Shown here: in pieces, positions 51,448 to 60,750 of the stretch
Layout: each line of letters opens with the position of its first letter
Position numbering within the stretch: the stretch's first letter is position 1
NCBI RefSeq assembly: GCF_000243115.2
Contig: NZ_CP007035.1
Span: forward strand, 1,984,001-2,048,000
Origin: Niabella soli DSM 19437
GTDB lineage: Bacteria > Bacteroidota > Bacteroidia > Chitinophagales > Chitinophagaceae
DNA: 64,000 nucleotides
Direction of reading: 5' to 3'
Translations under genes and position numbers: made by a program
The notes under the pieces: generated by a model
Seen by the model: only the letters and a program-made list of their open reading frames with translations
What the model was told of the DNA's origin: nothing
Databases searched by the model: none

Positions 51448-52500
51448 CTAAACCTTCTCCAGCCATCCGTGCGGATCGCCATGCAGATTTTCTTTATAAT
51501 CCAGCAAATATTTTTTCATATCTGCAGATACCTTCATGCTATCCACATCAAATTCCATTACGAGATCTTTGTATTTCAGTTCCTTAACATGGGAAATAGT
51601 AGCTGCCGTACCGCAACCGAACACTTCCTTCAACTGGCCGGTTCTGTAGGCTTCCACCAGTTCATCAATAGAAACCTTACGTTCTTCCACCTTATAGCCC
51701 TTCTCCTCAAAAGCTTCTATCAAACTCATGCGGGTAATACCATTTAAAATAGTGCCATCGGTCAGGTCGGGCGTAACAATAGTATCACCAATCATAAACA
51801 TAATGTTCATGGCGCCCACTTCCTGTACATATTTATGTTCCAGCGCGTCCATCCACAATACCTGGTCGTATCCTTGTTTTTTTGCTTCTGCAGAAGACAA
51901 TAAAGAAGCGGCATAGTTACCGCCGGTCTTGGCAGCGCCGGTACCGCCGGGAGCCGCACGGGTATATTTTTCTTCCACATAGATGCGGGCCGGCGCAGAA
52001 AAATAGGAGCCAACCGGTCCGGTAATGATCAGGAATTTATAAGAAGAAGACTCTTTAACCCCCAGGGTTTCTTCTGTTGCAAAAAGAAAGGGCCGGATGT
52101 ACAGGGATTCATCATAGCCGGAAGGGATAAAATCCTTGTCGAGTTCGATGAGTTGCTTCATCCCGTCAATAAAGATCTCCTCGGGCACCTGTGGCATCGC
52201 CAGGCGCTCAGCCGAGCGGTTCATCCGCTTCCAGTTTTCATGCGGACGAAAAATATGGATATTGCCCTTTTCATCCTTATGGGCCTTCTGTCCTTCAAAA
52301 ATAGTTTGGGAGTAATGCAGCACAGACAGCGCCGGGAGAAAACCGAGCGCCTGGTATGGGCGGATATTGACATTGGTCCATTCACCATTGACATAATCCG
52401 CTTCCAGCATATGATCCGAAAAATACTTGCCAAAACCCAGGTGCTTAAAATCCACCTTGTCCAGATTACTGTGACCGGTTTTTGTTACCGGTATACTCAT
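51448..52500 (-). CDS. ilvE: Branched-chain amino-acid aminotransferase
   Basis: The 350-residue PLP enzyme of fold type IV carries YVNGEWTNVNIRPYQALGFLP, the catalytic Lys region GGTGAAKTGGNYAASL, the VGAMNIMFMIGD segment and EVFGCGTAATISHV. It is the long, class IIb-type BCAT, which performs the last step of Val, Leu and Ile synthesis and the first of their breakdown. The ATG giving MSIPVTK is chosen since a GGTGGA sequence precedes it; another ATG lies four codons upstream. Confidence 0.95.
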   Translation of the reverse strand: MSIPVTKTGHSNLDKVDFKHLGFGKYFSDHMLEADYVNGEWTNVNIRPYQALGFLPALSVLHYSQTIFEGQKAHKDEKGNIHIFRPHENWKRMNRSAERLAMPQVPEEIFIDGMKQLIELDKDFIPSGYDESLYIRPFLFATEETLGVKESSSYKFLIITGPVGSYFSAPARIYVEEKYTRAAPGGTGAAKTGGNYAASLLSSAEAKKQGYDQVLWMDALEHKYVQEVGAMNIMFMIGDTIVTPDLTDGTILNGITRMSLIEAFEEKGYKVEERKVSIDELVEAYRTGQLKEVFGCGTAATISHVKELKYKDLVMEFDVDSMKVSADMKKYLLDYKENLHGDPHGWLEKV

Positions 52501-52683
52501 CGCTTCCACCATAAAATATTATTTTTGATCCCGATACCCTTCGGGATTCTTGTAGCGAAGATACGAAAACCCGGAAAGTATTTGAACCACATAGGCACAT
52601 AGAATTATTTAAATGATAACAAAAACATATCTTAAAGAACGCTCCTATGAAGTAGTAGGATGTGCTATTGGGTTCAACAAAAA

Positions 52684-53262
52684 ATGAATGATAACATGAG
52701 TTTAAATAAAATTGACCTATCTGCGTCATTAGTGGCCCGGCTCTACCCCAGGTCTCTGTCCCTTAGTACGGACGGGATTGAAACGGCAGCGCCGCAGGTA
52801 TCACAACCGCTGATGGAGGACACAGGGGTCATTGAAGAAAGCAGTGCTCCTCTTCTACAAAAGACCTCCCCCGACTGGAAATCATTAGGCGGCAATAATA
52901 AAAACATTACCGTGGTAGTGGATTATGCCACCGACCTCCATTTGCCCGATGTGGCTTTTGAGTTTTTATCGCAAATGCTGAATGCCTGCAAATTGGGACC
53001 CAACGATGTTGCTATTATTAACCGGAGTAATTACCGGGAAACGGGATACCAGGAATTGTTGGAACATTTTGAAAGCAAAACCGTGCTCTTATTTGGTGTA
53101 ACGGCTTCCGGCTTTGGGTTTCCTTTTGAAACGCCTTTTTACCAGGTGCAAAATTTTTCCGGATATACGGTTATGCACGCTCCCACCCTTGATGCGCTAA
53201 AAGACGACAAGCCGGCTAAAATGCAGCTTTGGACCGCCTTTAAAAAAATATTCAATTTATGA
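52684..53262 (+). CDS. Conserved hypothetical protein coupled to rdgB
   Basis: The 192-residue protein has no signal or membrane segment. Its first about 75 residues look disordered; the rest is an alpha/beta domain (ITVVVDYATDLHLPDVAFEFLSQML, VLLFGVTASGFGFP, YTVMHAPTLDALK). The C-terminal pattern P-T-L-D-x-L-x-x-D then KMQLWTAFKKIF resembles the end of DNA polymerase III psi (HolD), which has a uracil-DNA-glycosylase-like fold. That relation is a low-confidence inference. It overlaps the rdgB start by 4 bp (ATGA), so the two are translationally coupled. Confidence 0.7.
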   Translation: MNDNMSLNKIDLSASLVARLYPRSLSLSTDGIETAAPQVSQPLMEDTGVIEESSAPLLQKTSPDWKSLGGNNKNITVVVDYATDLHLPDVAFEFLSQMLNACKLGPNDVAIINRSNYRETGYQELLEHFESKTVLLFGVTASGFGFPFETPFYQVQNFSGYTVMHAPTLDALKDDKPAKMQLWTAFKKIFNL

Positions 53263-53861
53263 TCACACTCATTTTTGCCACCAATAACGAAAATAAGGTC
53301 CGGGAGATCCGCCAGGCATTACCGGAAGCGTTTGAAATCATTAGTCTTAAAGAAGCCGGGATTTTGAAAGACATCCCGGAGCCTTTTGATACCCTGGAAG
53401 AAAATGCGACGGAAAAATCCACGGTCATTCATAAAATGACCGGGAAAAATTGCTTCAGCGAAGACAGTGGTTTGATGGTAACGGCATTAGATGGCGCGCC
53501 GGGGGTAAAAAGCGCGCGTTTTGCGGATGGCGAGCCGGAGTATGCTTCCAATACAGATAAATTGCTGCACCTGCTCAAAGACACCCAGCAGCGAACGGCT
53601 CATTTCAAAACCGTTATATCGCTCATTATCAATGCAAAAGAACTGCAATTTGAAGGCATTTGCACCGGCCGGATCGCCACAGAAGCACAGGGAACCAATG
53701 GATTTGGTTACGACCCGGTATTTATTCCCGATGGCAGCGATAAAACTTTCGGACAAATGTCTTTAGAAGAAAAACAGGAATTTAGCCACCGGAAGAAAGC
53801 CGTTAAAAAACTGGTGGTATATTTGAAAGAAAGTATGCAGGTTGATAGGTTGACAAGTTAA
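53259..53861 (+). CDS. rdgB: XTP/dITP diphosphatase (HAM1/RdgB)
   Basis: The 200-residue protein has the Ham1 signature: FATNNENKVREIRQALP at the N-terminus, FSEDSGLMVTALDGAPGVKSARF, GFGYDPVFIPDG and FSHRKKAVKKL. It hydrolyses non-canonical purine nucleoside triphosphates (ITP, XTP, dITP) to monophosphates. Length and motifs are full. It overlaps the upstream hypothetical gene by 4 bp. Confidence 0.96.
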   Translation: MITLIFATNNENKVREIRQALPEAFEIISLKEAGILKDIPEPFDTLEENATEKSTVIHKMTGKNCFSEDSGLMVTALDGAPGVKSARFADGEPEYASNTDKLLHLLKDTQQRTAHFKTVISLIINAKELQFEGICTGRIATEAQGTNGFGYDPVFIPDGSDKTFGQMSLEEKQEFSHRKKAVKKLVVYLKESMQVDRLTS

Positions 53862-53939
53862 CAAGGACGTCCTTATCAACCTTTAAATTTGTAAACCTGT
53901 TAACGTTAAAACCCCGACTTAATAAAAAATTTAAAAACT

Positions 53940-54533
53940 TTGAGCACTGAAAGCAACCATAATATATCAGACAGCGACTTAATTAAAGGGTGCATTGATG
54001 GCGACCGGAGAATGCAGGAAGAGTTGTACCGTCGTTTTTCCCCAAAGATGTATGCCGTATGCTTGCGTTACGCTTCAAATACTGATGAAGCTCAGGATAT
54101 TTTGCAGGACGCATTCATAAAGGTTTACAAAAAGCTGGACAGTTTCAGGGGTGACGGGTCCTTTGAAGGATGGGTACGCCGCATTTTTGTAAATACGGCT
54201 ATTGAACATTTCCGGAGAAAGAAATACCTGCAGCCGGTTACAGAAAGGGAAGAAAATACAATTGAAGGAAAATATATTTCCGTACTGGATGAATTAGCTG
54301 AAAAGGATATATTACAACTGATCACCCAATTGTCGCCCGGCTACCGCACGGTATTTAATATGTATGTAGTAGAGGGCTACTCCCACAAGGAGATCGGTGA
54401 TATGCTGGGCATTAGTGAAGGCACAAGCAAATCGCAGCTATCCCGGGCAAAAGCCATTTTACAGGATCTGGTTAAAAAATATATTGAGAACAAGGATAAA
54501 ACAGAAACATTAAACAATGAACAGGCAACATAA
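53940..54533 (+). CDS. ECF-type RNA polymerase sigma factor
   Basis: The 197-residue sigma-70 family protein has region 2 (EELYRRFSPKMYAVCLRYAS, DEAQDILQDAFIKVYKKLDSF, EGWVRRIFVNTAIEHFRRKK) and region 4 (YRTVFNMYVVEGYSHKEIGDMLGISEGTSKSQLSRAK). The start is TTG at 53940. The stop overlaps the downstream probable anti-sigma gene by 17 bp, which points to coupled expression. Its regulon is unknown. Confidence 0.94.
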   Translation: MSTESNHNISDSDLIKGCIDGDRRMQEELYRRFSPKMYAVCLRYASNTDEAQDILQDAFIKVYKKLDSFRGDGSFEGWVRRIFVNTAIEHFRRKKYLQPVTEREENTIEGKYISVLDELAEKDILQLITQLSPGYRTVFNMYVVEGYSHKEIGDMLGISEGTSKSQLSRAKAILQDLVKKYIENKDKTETLNNEQAT

Positions 54534-55461
54534 ACTATATGACTACCAGGTAACGCCGCCGGCTGACGCCTGGGAACGCATTGCCGGTTCGTTGGAAGAA
54601 CAGCAACAGTTTTCCGCCGTTGCCCGGAAGCTGCAGGAAGCTGCAGTTACTCCGCCGGCTACAGCCTGGAAGGATATAGCCGGCGAACTGGATGACTTGC
54701 AGCAACTGGCACCTGTGGCCCGGAAGCTGGAAAGCATTGATGTGCCACCGCCCCCCGCTGTGTGGAATGCCATCCTTGATGAGCTTGACGCACATAATGA
54801 TTTTGACCAGCTTTCAGAAAAATTAAACCAAATGGCCGTAGTGCCGCCGGCGGCTGTTTGGTCAAAAATTGAACCGGCGTTGCCCGGTAAAGTAGCTGCC
54901 GCCAAACCGGCTCCTGTAAAAACGGGTTCTTTTAAATGGGCACGTTATGCCGTAGCAGCCAGCGTTGTAGGCCTGCTTTGTTTTGCCACCATTCATCTGC
55001 TGGAAAAATCAGCAAAAAACAGGACAGCCGGCCTGGCCATTTTGAACAGCGGCAAAAAAGATAGCGGACCGGCAGCCATTACTCCTAAAGGCACCAGCAC
55101 AACACCGCAAAATGAAGCCGGAACAGATTCGTCTGAGGAAGATGCCCCGTTATTTGCTCAACGTGAAAAAACACCTGGCCAGCCCACGCAGATCATGACG
55201 GCTACCGGGCACACCTATCATACTACCATCGAAAAAAACAAAGCCATCCAGGGACGGTATATCATGCTGATGACGGAGGACGGAAATGTGGTCCGGATGT
55301 CGAAAAATTTGGGAAATATAGCCGATTGTGTTTCCGGGGAAACTGCCGGTTCAGAATGTACCACCCAAATACAGGAATGGCAAAAGGAAGTGGCCAATGC
55401 GCCGGTAACGGTAACCCCCGATACCTTTCTTGACCTGCTGGATCTGGCAAATGCCGATTAG
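54517..55461 (+). CDS. Probable anti-sigma factor with four 32-residue repeats
   Basis: The 314-residue protein overlaps the sigma factor gene by 17 bp. Its cytoplasmic N-terminus contains four tandem units of about 32 residues, each with PP-x3-W (near 14-19, 46-51, 78-83, 110-115), followed by helix-like I-A-x-x-L and an E/Q-rich linker. One transmembrane helix (about 144-161, VAASVVGLLCFATIHLL) leads to a periplasmic Thr/Ser/Lys-rich region. Position and topology fit an anti-sigma factor, but no standard zinc or RsiW-type motif is seen, so the role is inferred from context. Confidence 0.75.
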   Translation: MNRQHKLYDYQVTPPADAWERIAGSLEEQQQFSAVARKLQEAAVTPPATAWKDIAGELDDLQQLAPVARKLESIDVPPPPAVWNAILDELDAHNDFDQLSEKLNQMAVVPPAAVWSKIEPALPGKVAAAKPAPVKTGSFKWARYAVAASVVGLLCFATIHLLEKSAKNRTAGLAILNSGKKDSGPAAITPKGTSTTPQNEAGTDSSEEDAPLFAQREKTPGQPTQIMTATGHTYHTTIEKNKAIQGRYIMLMTEDGNVVRMSKNLGNIADCVSGETAGSECTTQIQEWQKEVANAPVTVTPDTFLDLLDLANAD

Positions 55462-55585
55462 AAAAAGGTTATAGCAACATTGAACTCATTTTCGGAAAGG
55501 AACCAAAAAGCCAGGCTTTATTGTGCTGCTGAAGCGTGCGACGCAAGGCTGCTGATAGTACCGCAACAGCCGACCTCATAAAAAT

Positions 55586-56017
55586 ATGGCAAGAATAAAA
55601 GTAGCGTTACCGCAAATCTTTTCTTTTGTCTGCACCATTCCGGTGCGGGTTACCGATATTAATTATGGCGGACATGCCGGTAACGACAGTTTGCTGGGCA
55701 TGATCCATGAAGCACGGGTGCAGTTCCTGGATCAGTTGGGTTATACTGAATTTGCTATTGAAGGTGCTGGGTTGATTATGACCGATGTGGCCATCGAATT
55801 TAAAAACGAAGTGTTCAGGGGCGATACGATTTTTGCGTCGGTAGCCGCGGGTGATTTTCACCGCGCAGGGTTTGACCTGTACTATTTGCTTGAAAAGGAA
55901 GCGGACGGGAAAAGAATTCCCGTCGTTTATGCGAAAACGGGGATGATCTGTTTTGATTATACACTTCGAAAAGTGATGGCCGTGCCCCAAGCTGCGGTGA
56001 AACGATTGCAGGAATAA
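55586..56017 (+). CDS. Hot-dog fold acyl-CoA thioesterase
   Basis: The 143-residue protein fits the 4HBT/YbgC-like class: PVRVTDINYGGHAGNDSLLGMIHEARVQFL, containing the Asp/Asn and His-helix active-site region, and GLIMTDVAIEFKNEVFRGDTI. It hydrolyses acyl-CoA thioesters. Substrate is unknown. It stands alone, between the anti-sigma gene and convergent parE. Confidence 0.88.
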   Translation: MARIKVALPQIFSFVCTIPVRVTDINYGGHAGNDSLLGMIHEARVQFLDQLGYTEFAIEGAGLIMTDVAIEFKNEVFRGDTIFASVAAGDFHRAGFDLYYLLEKEADGKRIPVVYAKTGMICFDYTLRKVMAVPQAAVKRLQE

Positions 56018-56273
56018 ACGTCAAATCGGGTAGCGATAATAATGAGCCGGAATCAATTTTATTAAGATGCGTAATCGTAAGTGGTTTGTGAGGACACAAA
56101 CCATTGCCACCCCGCGGGCAGTGTCTTCACTGACCGGCAAGAGGAATATTTTTGATGCCGGTTCATTATAAGATGAAATTTCCGCGGATGGCGCAGATTA
56201 ATGGCAGAAAAGAGAAACATTGCGAAGAAGCTCCGCGAATCAGCATGTTTGCATTTATTGAGTTGATTCCTGA

Positions 56274-58181
56274 TTATGCAACTGCTTCTTCCTCTGCCTG
56301 ATCGATTTCCACCACCAGGTTATCAATGATAAACTCCTGCCGGTCCATAGTGTTTTTCCCCATATAATATTCCAGCAATTGCTGAATATGGTCGCCCTGC
56401 TCTACCCGCATCAATTGTTTGCGCATATCGCCGGCAATAAACTGCGAAAACTCATCGGGACTGATTTCACCCAACCCTTTAAAACGGGTCACTTCCGGCT
56501 TGCCGGATAATTTTTTTATCGCCGCCTTTTTTTCGGCCTCACTGTAACAATAGATCGTTTCTTTTTTATCCCGCACCCGGAACAAAGGCGTTTCCAGCAC
56601 ATATACTTTTTCCTGTTTTACCAGCTCCGGAAAGAACTGCAGAAAGAAGGTCATAATCAGCAACCGGATGTGCATGCCGTCCACATCGGCATCGGTGGCA
56701 ATAACAATATTATTAAAACGCAGCCCTTCCATTCCCTCCTCAATATTCAGGGCGTGCTGCAGCAAATTAAACTCTTCATTTTCGTATACTACTTTTTTGG
56801 TCAGGCCAAAACTATTCAACGGCTTCCCCCGCAGGCTAAACACCGCCTGGGTTTCCACGTTCCGTGCCTTGGTAATGGAACCACTGGCGCTATCCCCCTC
56901 CGTAATAAAAATGGTGGTTTCATTTTGTTTGGCAATAAACTCCTCTTTATTTTTTGCAGGCGGTTCCTCATTTAAATGAAACCGGCAATCCCGCAATTTG
57001 CGGTTGTGCAGGTTGGCTTTTTTAGCCCGTTCATTCGCCAGTTTTTTAATGCCCGCCAGGTCTTTCCGTTCCCGCTCACTTTGTTCAATTCTTTTCTTCA
57101 GGGCATCAGCGGTAGACGGGTTTTTATGTAAAAAATCATCCAGCGCTTTTGACAGGAAATCACCCACAAATTGTTTCATGCTTGGGCCGTTGATATCCAC
57201 ATTTTGTGAGCCCAGCTTGGTTTTGGTCTGGCTTTCAAAAACCGGCTCTACTACACGCACCGCTACAGCCGCCACGATGGCGCCACGGATATCAGAGGCT
57301 TCATAATCTTTCTTGTAAAAATCACGGACGGTTTTTACAAACGCCTCGCGGAAGGCCTGCTGATGCGTGCCCCCCTGGGTGGTATGCTGACCGTTAACAA
57401 AGCTGTAGAGTTCCTCGCCATAATCATTGCCATGGGTAATGGCCACTTCAATATCTTCTCCTTTCAGGTGAATGATCGGGTAGCGTATTTCATCCTCATT
57501 GGTCTTGCGCTGCAGCAGGTCCAGCAGGCCGTTACGGCTTACATAGCTTTTCCCGTTAAAGATAATTTTAAGTCCTGCGTTCAGGAAGCAATAGTTCCAG
57601 ATCAGGTTTTCCAGGAACTCCGGGTAAAATTTAAAATTCTTAAAAATGGTATTATCGGGTGTAAAGGTGACCAGCGTGCCGTTGTCGCCTGTGGTCTTTA
57701 ATTCTTTGCTTTCGTTGGTGAGCACGCCTCTTTCAAACTCCGCTCCTTTTTCCTTACCGTCGCGGAAAGCCGTTACTTTAAAATAAGTGCTCAAGGCGTT
57801 TACCGCCTTGGTACCCACCCCATTCAAACCTACCGATTTTTGAAAAGCGCGGCTATCGTATTTAGCCCCGGTATTGATCTTGCTCACCACATCCACCACT
57901 TTTCCCAATGGAATGCCCCGGCCATAATCCCGAACGGTAACCGTATGATCTTTTATAGAAAGCTCAACGGTTTTCCCATAGCCCATCATATATTCATCAA
58001 TACAGTTATCCATTACTTCTTTCACCAGCACATAAATACCATCATCCGGGCTGTTGCCATCGCCTAATTTTCCAATATACATCCCCGGACGCAGGCGAAT
58101 ATGCTCTTTCCAGTCGAGGCTTTTAATACTGTCTTCATTATATTCAGCTCCTGTCTTCGGTGCTAGTGTTTCTTTTGCCAT
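56274..58181 (-). CDS. parE: DNA topoisomerase IV subunit B
   Basis: The 635-residue protein has GHKL ATPase motifs ([35 protein letters not shown]), the transducer domain and the TOPRIM domain ([35 protein letters not shown]). Topoisomerase IV decatenates daughter chromosomes. ParE is chosen over GyrB because of the N-terminus [22 protein letters not shown] and its short length; both share the fold. A stretch of 256 bp without a gene follows before the convergent thioesterase. Confidence 0.9.
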   Translation of the reverse strand: MAKETLAPKTGAEYNEDSIKSLDWKEHIRLRPGMYIGKLGDGNSPDDGIYVLVKEVMDNCIDEYMMGYGKTVELSIKDHTVTVRDYGRGIPLGKVVDVVSKINTGAKYDSRAFQKSVGLNGVGTKAVNALSTYFKVTAFRDGKEKGAEFERGVLTNESKELKTTGDNGTLVTFTPDNTIFKNFKFYPEFLENLIWNYCFLNAGLKIIFNGKSYVSRNGLLDLLQRKTNEDEIRYPIIHLKGEDIEVAITHGNDYGEELYSFVNGQHTTQGGTHQQAFREAFVKTVRDFYKKDYEASDIRGAIVAAVAVRVVEPVFESQTKTKLGSQNVDINGPSMKQFVGDFLSKALDDFLHKNPSTADALKKRIEQSERERKDLAGIKKLANERAKKANLHNRKLRDCRFHLNEEPPAKNKEEFIAKQNETTIFITEGDSASGSITKARNVETQAVFSLRGKPLNSFGLTKKVVYENEEFNLLQHALNIEEGMEGLRFNNIVIATDADVDGMHIRLLIMTFFLQFFPELVKQEKVYVLETPLFRVRDKKETIYCYSEAEKKAAIKKLSGKPEVTRFKGLGEISPDEFSQFIAGDMRKQLMRVEQGDHIQQLLEYYMGKNTMDRQEFIIDNLVVEIDQAEEEAVA

Positions 58182-58390
58182 TGATCAAATCCTTTTATAT
58201 AAAGCCGCTCAGCCGATAGTGAGCGAACCGATCAAATGTAAAAAGATTTCAGGAGATGGAAAAGATGAGTTATCCAGAGGTGGATAACATTTCAGTACTG
58301 ACAGATTTCGCGGACCTGTTTTACCGGGGCCGAAAATGACTACCAGCGAAAAACGTACAGACCTTGCCAGTCAAGTCATCCATTTATACA

Positions 58391-58420
58391 ACAAAAGCGC
58401 GAAAGGAACTCCCGCGCTTT
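58391..58420 (-). terminator. Hairpin after pyrR
   Basis: On the minus strand AAAGCGCG pairs with CGCGCTTT (8 bp, 11-nt loop; + strand 58394..58401 and 58413..58420), followed by TGTTGTATAAA. The U-tract is poor, so termination strength is uncertain. Confidence 0.5.
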
Positions 58421-58447
58421 AGCTTTACATTCAGCAACCAGACTATT

Positions 58448-58972
58448 CTATCCTTCCGTCATCGTCACCTGGTCCTTATCGTTGTTCTCTTTCCATCGCA
58501 CCAGTACTTTTTGGGTTTCAAAGGAGTCGATGTATTTACCCACATAATCGGCCTGAATGGGGAATTCGCGGGTGAACCTGCGGTCGATCAGTACGCATAA
58601 CTCTACTTTTTTGGGGCGGCCATAATCCAGCAACGCGTCAAAAGCCGCACGCGTGGTACGGCCGGTATACAACACGTCATCAATCAGGATCACCTCTTTC
58701 CCTTCTATTGAAAAAAGAATATCGGTCTTATTGGCCGTATGCAACTCGTTGCGTACATCATCCCGGTAAAAGGTAATATCCAGCCGGCCATAATCAATTT
58801 TTCCTTTTACCAGTTTGCAAACCTCATTATAAATACGGTCCGACAAATAAACACCCCGGGGCTGCAGCCCGATAAGCGCCACCTTTGAAAAATCAGCATG
58901 ATTTTCCGTGATCTGCTGCGCCAGCCGCTTGATGGTGATGGCTATTTCTTCGGGTTTTAGAATCTGTTTCAA
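58448..58972 (-). CDS. pyrR: PyrR bifunctional regulator / uracil phosphoribosyltransferase
   Basis: The 174-residue protein has the PRPP-binding motif VILIDDVLYTGRTTRAALD-like (VILIDDVLYTGRTTRAA) and the PyrR opening ILKPEEIAITIKRLAQQI with LIGLQPRGVYLSDRI. PyrR regulates pyrimidine genes by mRNA binding in Firmicutes and shows UPRTase activity; RNA regulation in Bacteroidota is not established. No attenuator-like structure was found here and no pyr genes are adjacent. Confidence 0.93.
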   Translation of the reverse strand: MKQILKPEEIAITIKRLAQQITENHADFSKVALIGLQPRGVYLSDRIYNEVCKLVKGKIDYGRLDITFYRDDVRNELHTANKTDILFSIEGKEVILIDDVLYTGRTTRAAFDALLDYGRPKKVELCVLIDRRFTREFPIQADYVGKYIDSFETQKVLVRWKENNDKDQVTMTEG

Positions 58973-58987
58973 TTAGAAAGATTTAAC

Positions 58988-59043
58988 GTTCAAAGTTCAA
59001 AGTTTAAGGTTTAACGTGCATTGAACTTTGAACATTAAACCTT
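58988..59043. repeat. Nested inverted repeats between pruA and pyrR
   Basis: GTTCAAAGTTCAA (58988..59000) is inverted perfectly as TTGAACTTTGAAC (59021..59033), and AAGGTTTAA (59006..59014) as TTAAACCTT (59035..59043), giving interleaved arms. The units resemble the AACGTTCAA/CATTAAACC spacers common between genes in this group. Confidence 0.7.
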
Positions 59044-59051
59044 GAACAAAA

Positions 59052-60683
59052 TTACTCTTCCGACATAAACGGATACCGGTAATCCACCGGCGGATTATAC
59101 GTTTCCTTGATGGTCCGCACACTCAACCAGCGATACAGGTTCAGAATAGAGCCCGCTTTATCATTGGTTCCCGACGCACGGGCGCCGCCAAAGGGTTGCT
59201 GGCCCACTACCGCACCGGTCGGCTTATCATTAATATAAAAATTGCCCGCCGCATTGGAAAGACGTTTGGTAGCTAATTCAATCGCCGCACGATCGGTAGC
59301 AATAATTGATCCCGTAAGTGCATAAGGAGATGTACTATCCACCAGTTCCAATGTTTTTTCAAACTGGTTAGCGGGGTACACATACACCGTAAGTACCGGC
59401 CCAAAGATCTCCTCACACATCGTCACATACTTCGGGTCTTTTGTTTCAATAACCGTGGGCTGAATAAAATAACCTTCTTTTTTATTACAAACACCACCCG
59501 CTACAATCGATGCTTTGGGGTCTTTCTTTGCTTTCTCGATATAAGCCCTGATCTTGTCAAAGCTTTTTTCATCGATCACGGCATTGATGAAATTGCTAAA
59601 ATCCTCTACCGTTCCCATTTTGAAAGAATTAATTCCTTCCACTAATTTTTGCTTCACTTCTTTCCAAAGGTTAGAAGGGATATACGCCCTTGAGGCAGCG
59701 GAACATTTTTGCCCCTGGAACTCAAAAGCCCCTCTTAACAACGCAGTGGCCACTACATCGGCATCGGCACTTTTATGAGCAATTACAAAATCCTTGCCTC
59801 CTGTTTCTCCTACAATGCGCGGATAAGATCTGTACTTAGGGATATTTTTACCGATGGTTTCCCACATATGATTGAACACGCCTGTAGAGCCGGTGAAATG
59901 TACGCCGGCAAAGTCTCTGTGATTGAAACAAACATCTCCTACTATGGGACCGTCTACATAAATAAGATTGATCACCCCGTCCGGCAAGCCTGCTTCTTTT
60001 AAAATGCGCATGAAAAACTGAGCAGAATAGATCTGCGTATGCGCCGGTTTCCAAACCACTACATTACCGCACATAGCGGCCGAAGTAGGAAGATTGCCTC
60101 CGATAGCAGTAAAGTTAAAGGGGGTAATGGCCAGCACAAACCCTTCCAGCGGCCGGTATTCCGCACGGTTGTGCATACCCGGACTGCTTACCGGCTGTTG
60201 TTTATAAATCTCGCTCAGGAAATGCACATTGAAACGCAAAAAATCGATCAGCTCGCAAGCGCTGTCAATCTCTGCCTGGTACGCATTTTTACTTTGCCCC
60301 AGCATAGTAGCGGCGTTCATGTGCCCGCGGTATTTGGTAGCAATCAGATCTGCAGCTTTTAAAAAGATAGCAGCGCGGCTTTCCCAGGTCATTTGCTCCC
60401 ACCCTTTTTTTGCCGTCAAAGCCGCATCCACGGCTTGTTGCACATGTTTTTTCTCACCAATGGAAAAATGGCCCAGTACAAATTTATGTTCGTGTGGTGG
60501 GCGCAAAGCTTCTTTTTTTGAAGTGCGCACTTCTTCACTGCCGATATACATGGGTACATCCGTTTTTTCGCTTTTTAGCAAAGCAATCGCGGCTTTTAAA
60601 TTTTCCCGCTCTTTACTTCCGGTTGCATAATTCAGTACCGGTTCGTTAGCAGGTAAAGGATAAGAAAATGATCCCTGGTGCAT
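59052..60683 (-). CDS. pruA: 1-pyrroline-5-carboxylate (glutamate semialdehyde) dehydrogenase
   Basis: The 543-residue aldehyde dehydrogenase has the catalytic Cys in FEFQGQKCSAASRAYIP, GSTGVFNHMW for cofactor binding, the general-base Glu region VGETGGKDFVIAH, and EEIFGPVLTVYVYP. It oxidises glutamate-5-semialdehyde to glutamate with NAD+, the second step of proline breakdown. It is the stand-alone form without a proline dehydrogenase domain. Upstream are about 67 bp and prfB on the same strand. Confidence 0.95.
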   Translation of the reverse strand: MHQGSFSYPLPANEPVLNYATGSKERENLKAAIALLKSEKTDVPMYIGSEEVRTSKKEALRPPHEHKFVLGHFSIGEKKHVQQAVDAALTAKKGWEQMTWESRAAIFLKAADLIATKYRGHMNAATMLGQSKNAYQAEIDSACELIDFLRFNVHFLSEIYKQQPVSSPGMHNRAEYRPLEGFVLAITPFNFTAIGGNLPTSAAMCGNVVVWKPAHTQIYSAQFFMRILKEAGLPDGVINLIYVDGPIVGDVCFNHRDFAGVHFTGSTGVFNHMWETIGKNIPKYRSYPRIVGETGGKDFVIAHKSADADVVATALLRGAFEFQGQKCSAASRAYIPSNLWKEVKQKLVEGINSFKMGTVEDFSNFINAVIDEKSFDKIRAYIEKAKKDPKASIVAGGVCNKKEGYFIQPTVIETKDPKYVTMCEEIFGPVLTVYVYPANQFEKTLELVDSTSPYALTGSIIATDRAAIELATKRLSNAAGNFYINDKPTGAVVGQQPFGGARASGTNDKAGSILNLYRWLSVRTIKETYNPPVDYRYPFMSEE

Positions 60684-60750
60684 GTTATTTTAATTTGAAG
60701 ATTTGAAATTTTTTTAATTTGAAAATGTGGCGCCTTGACACTTTAGATTA

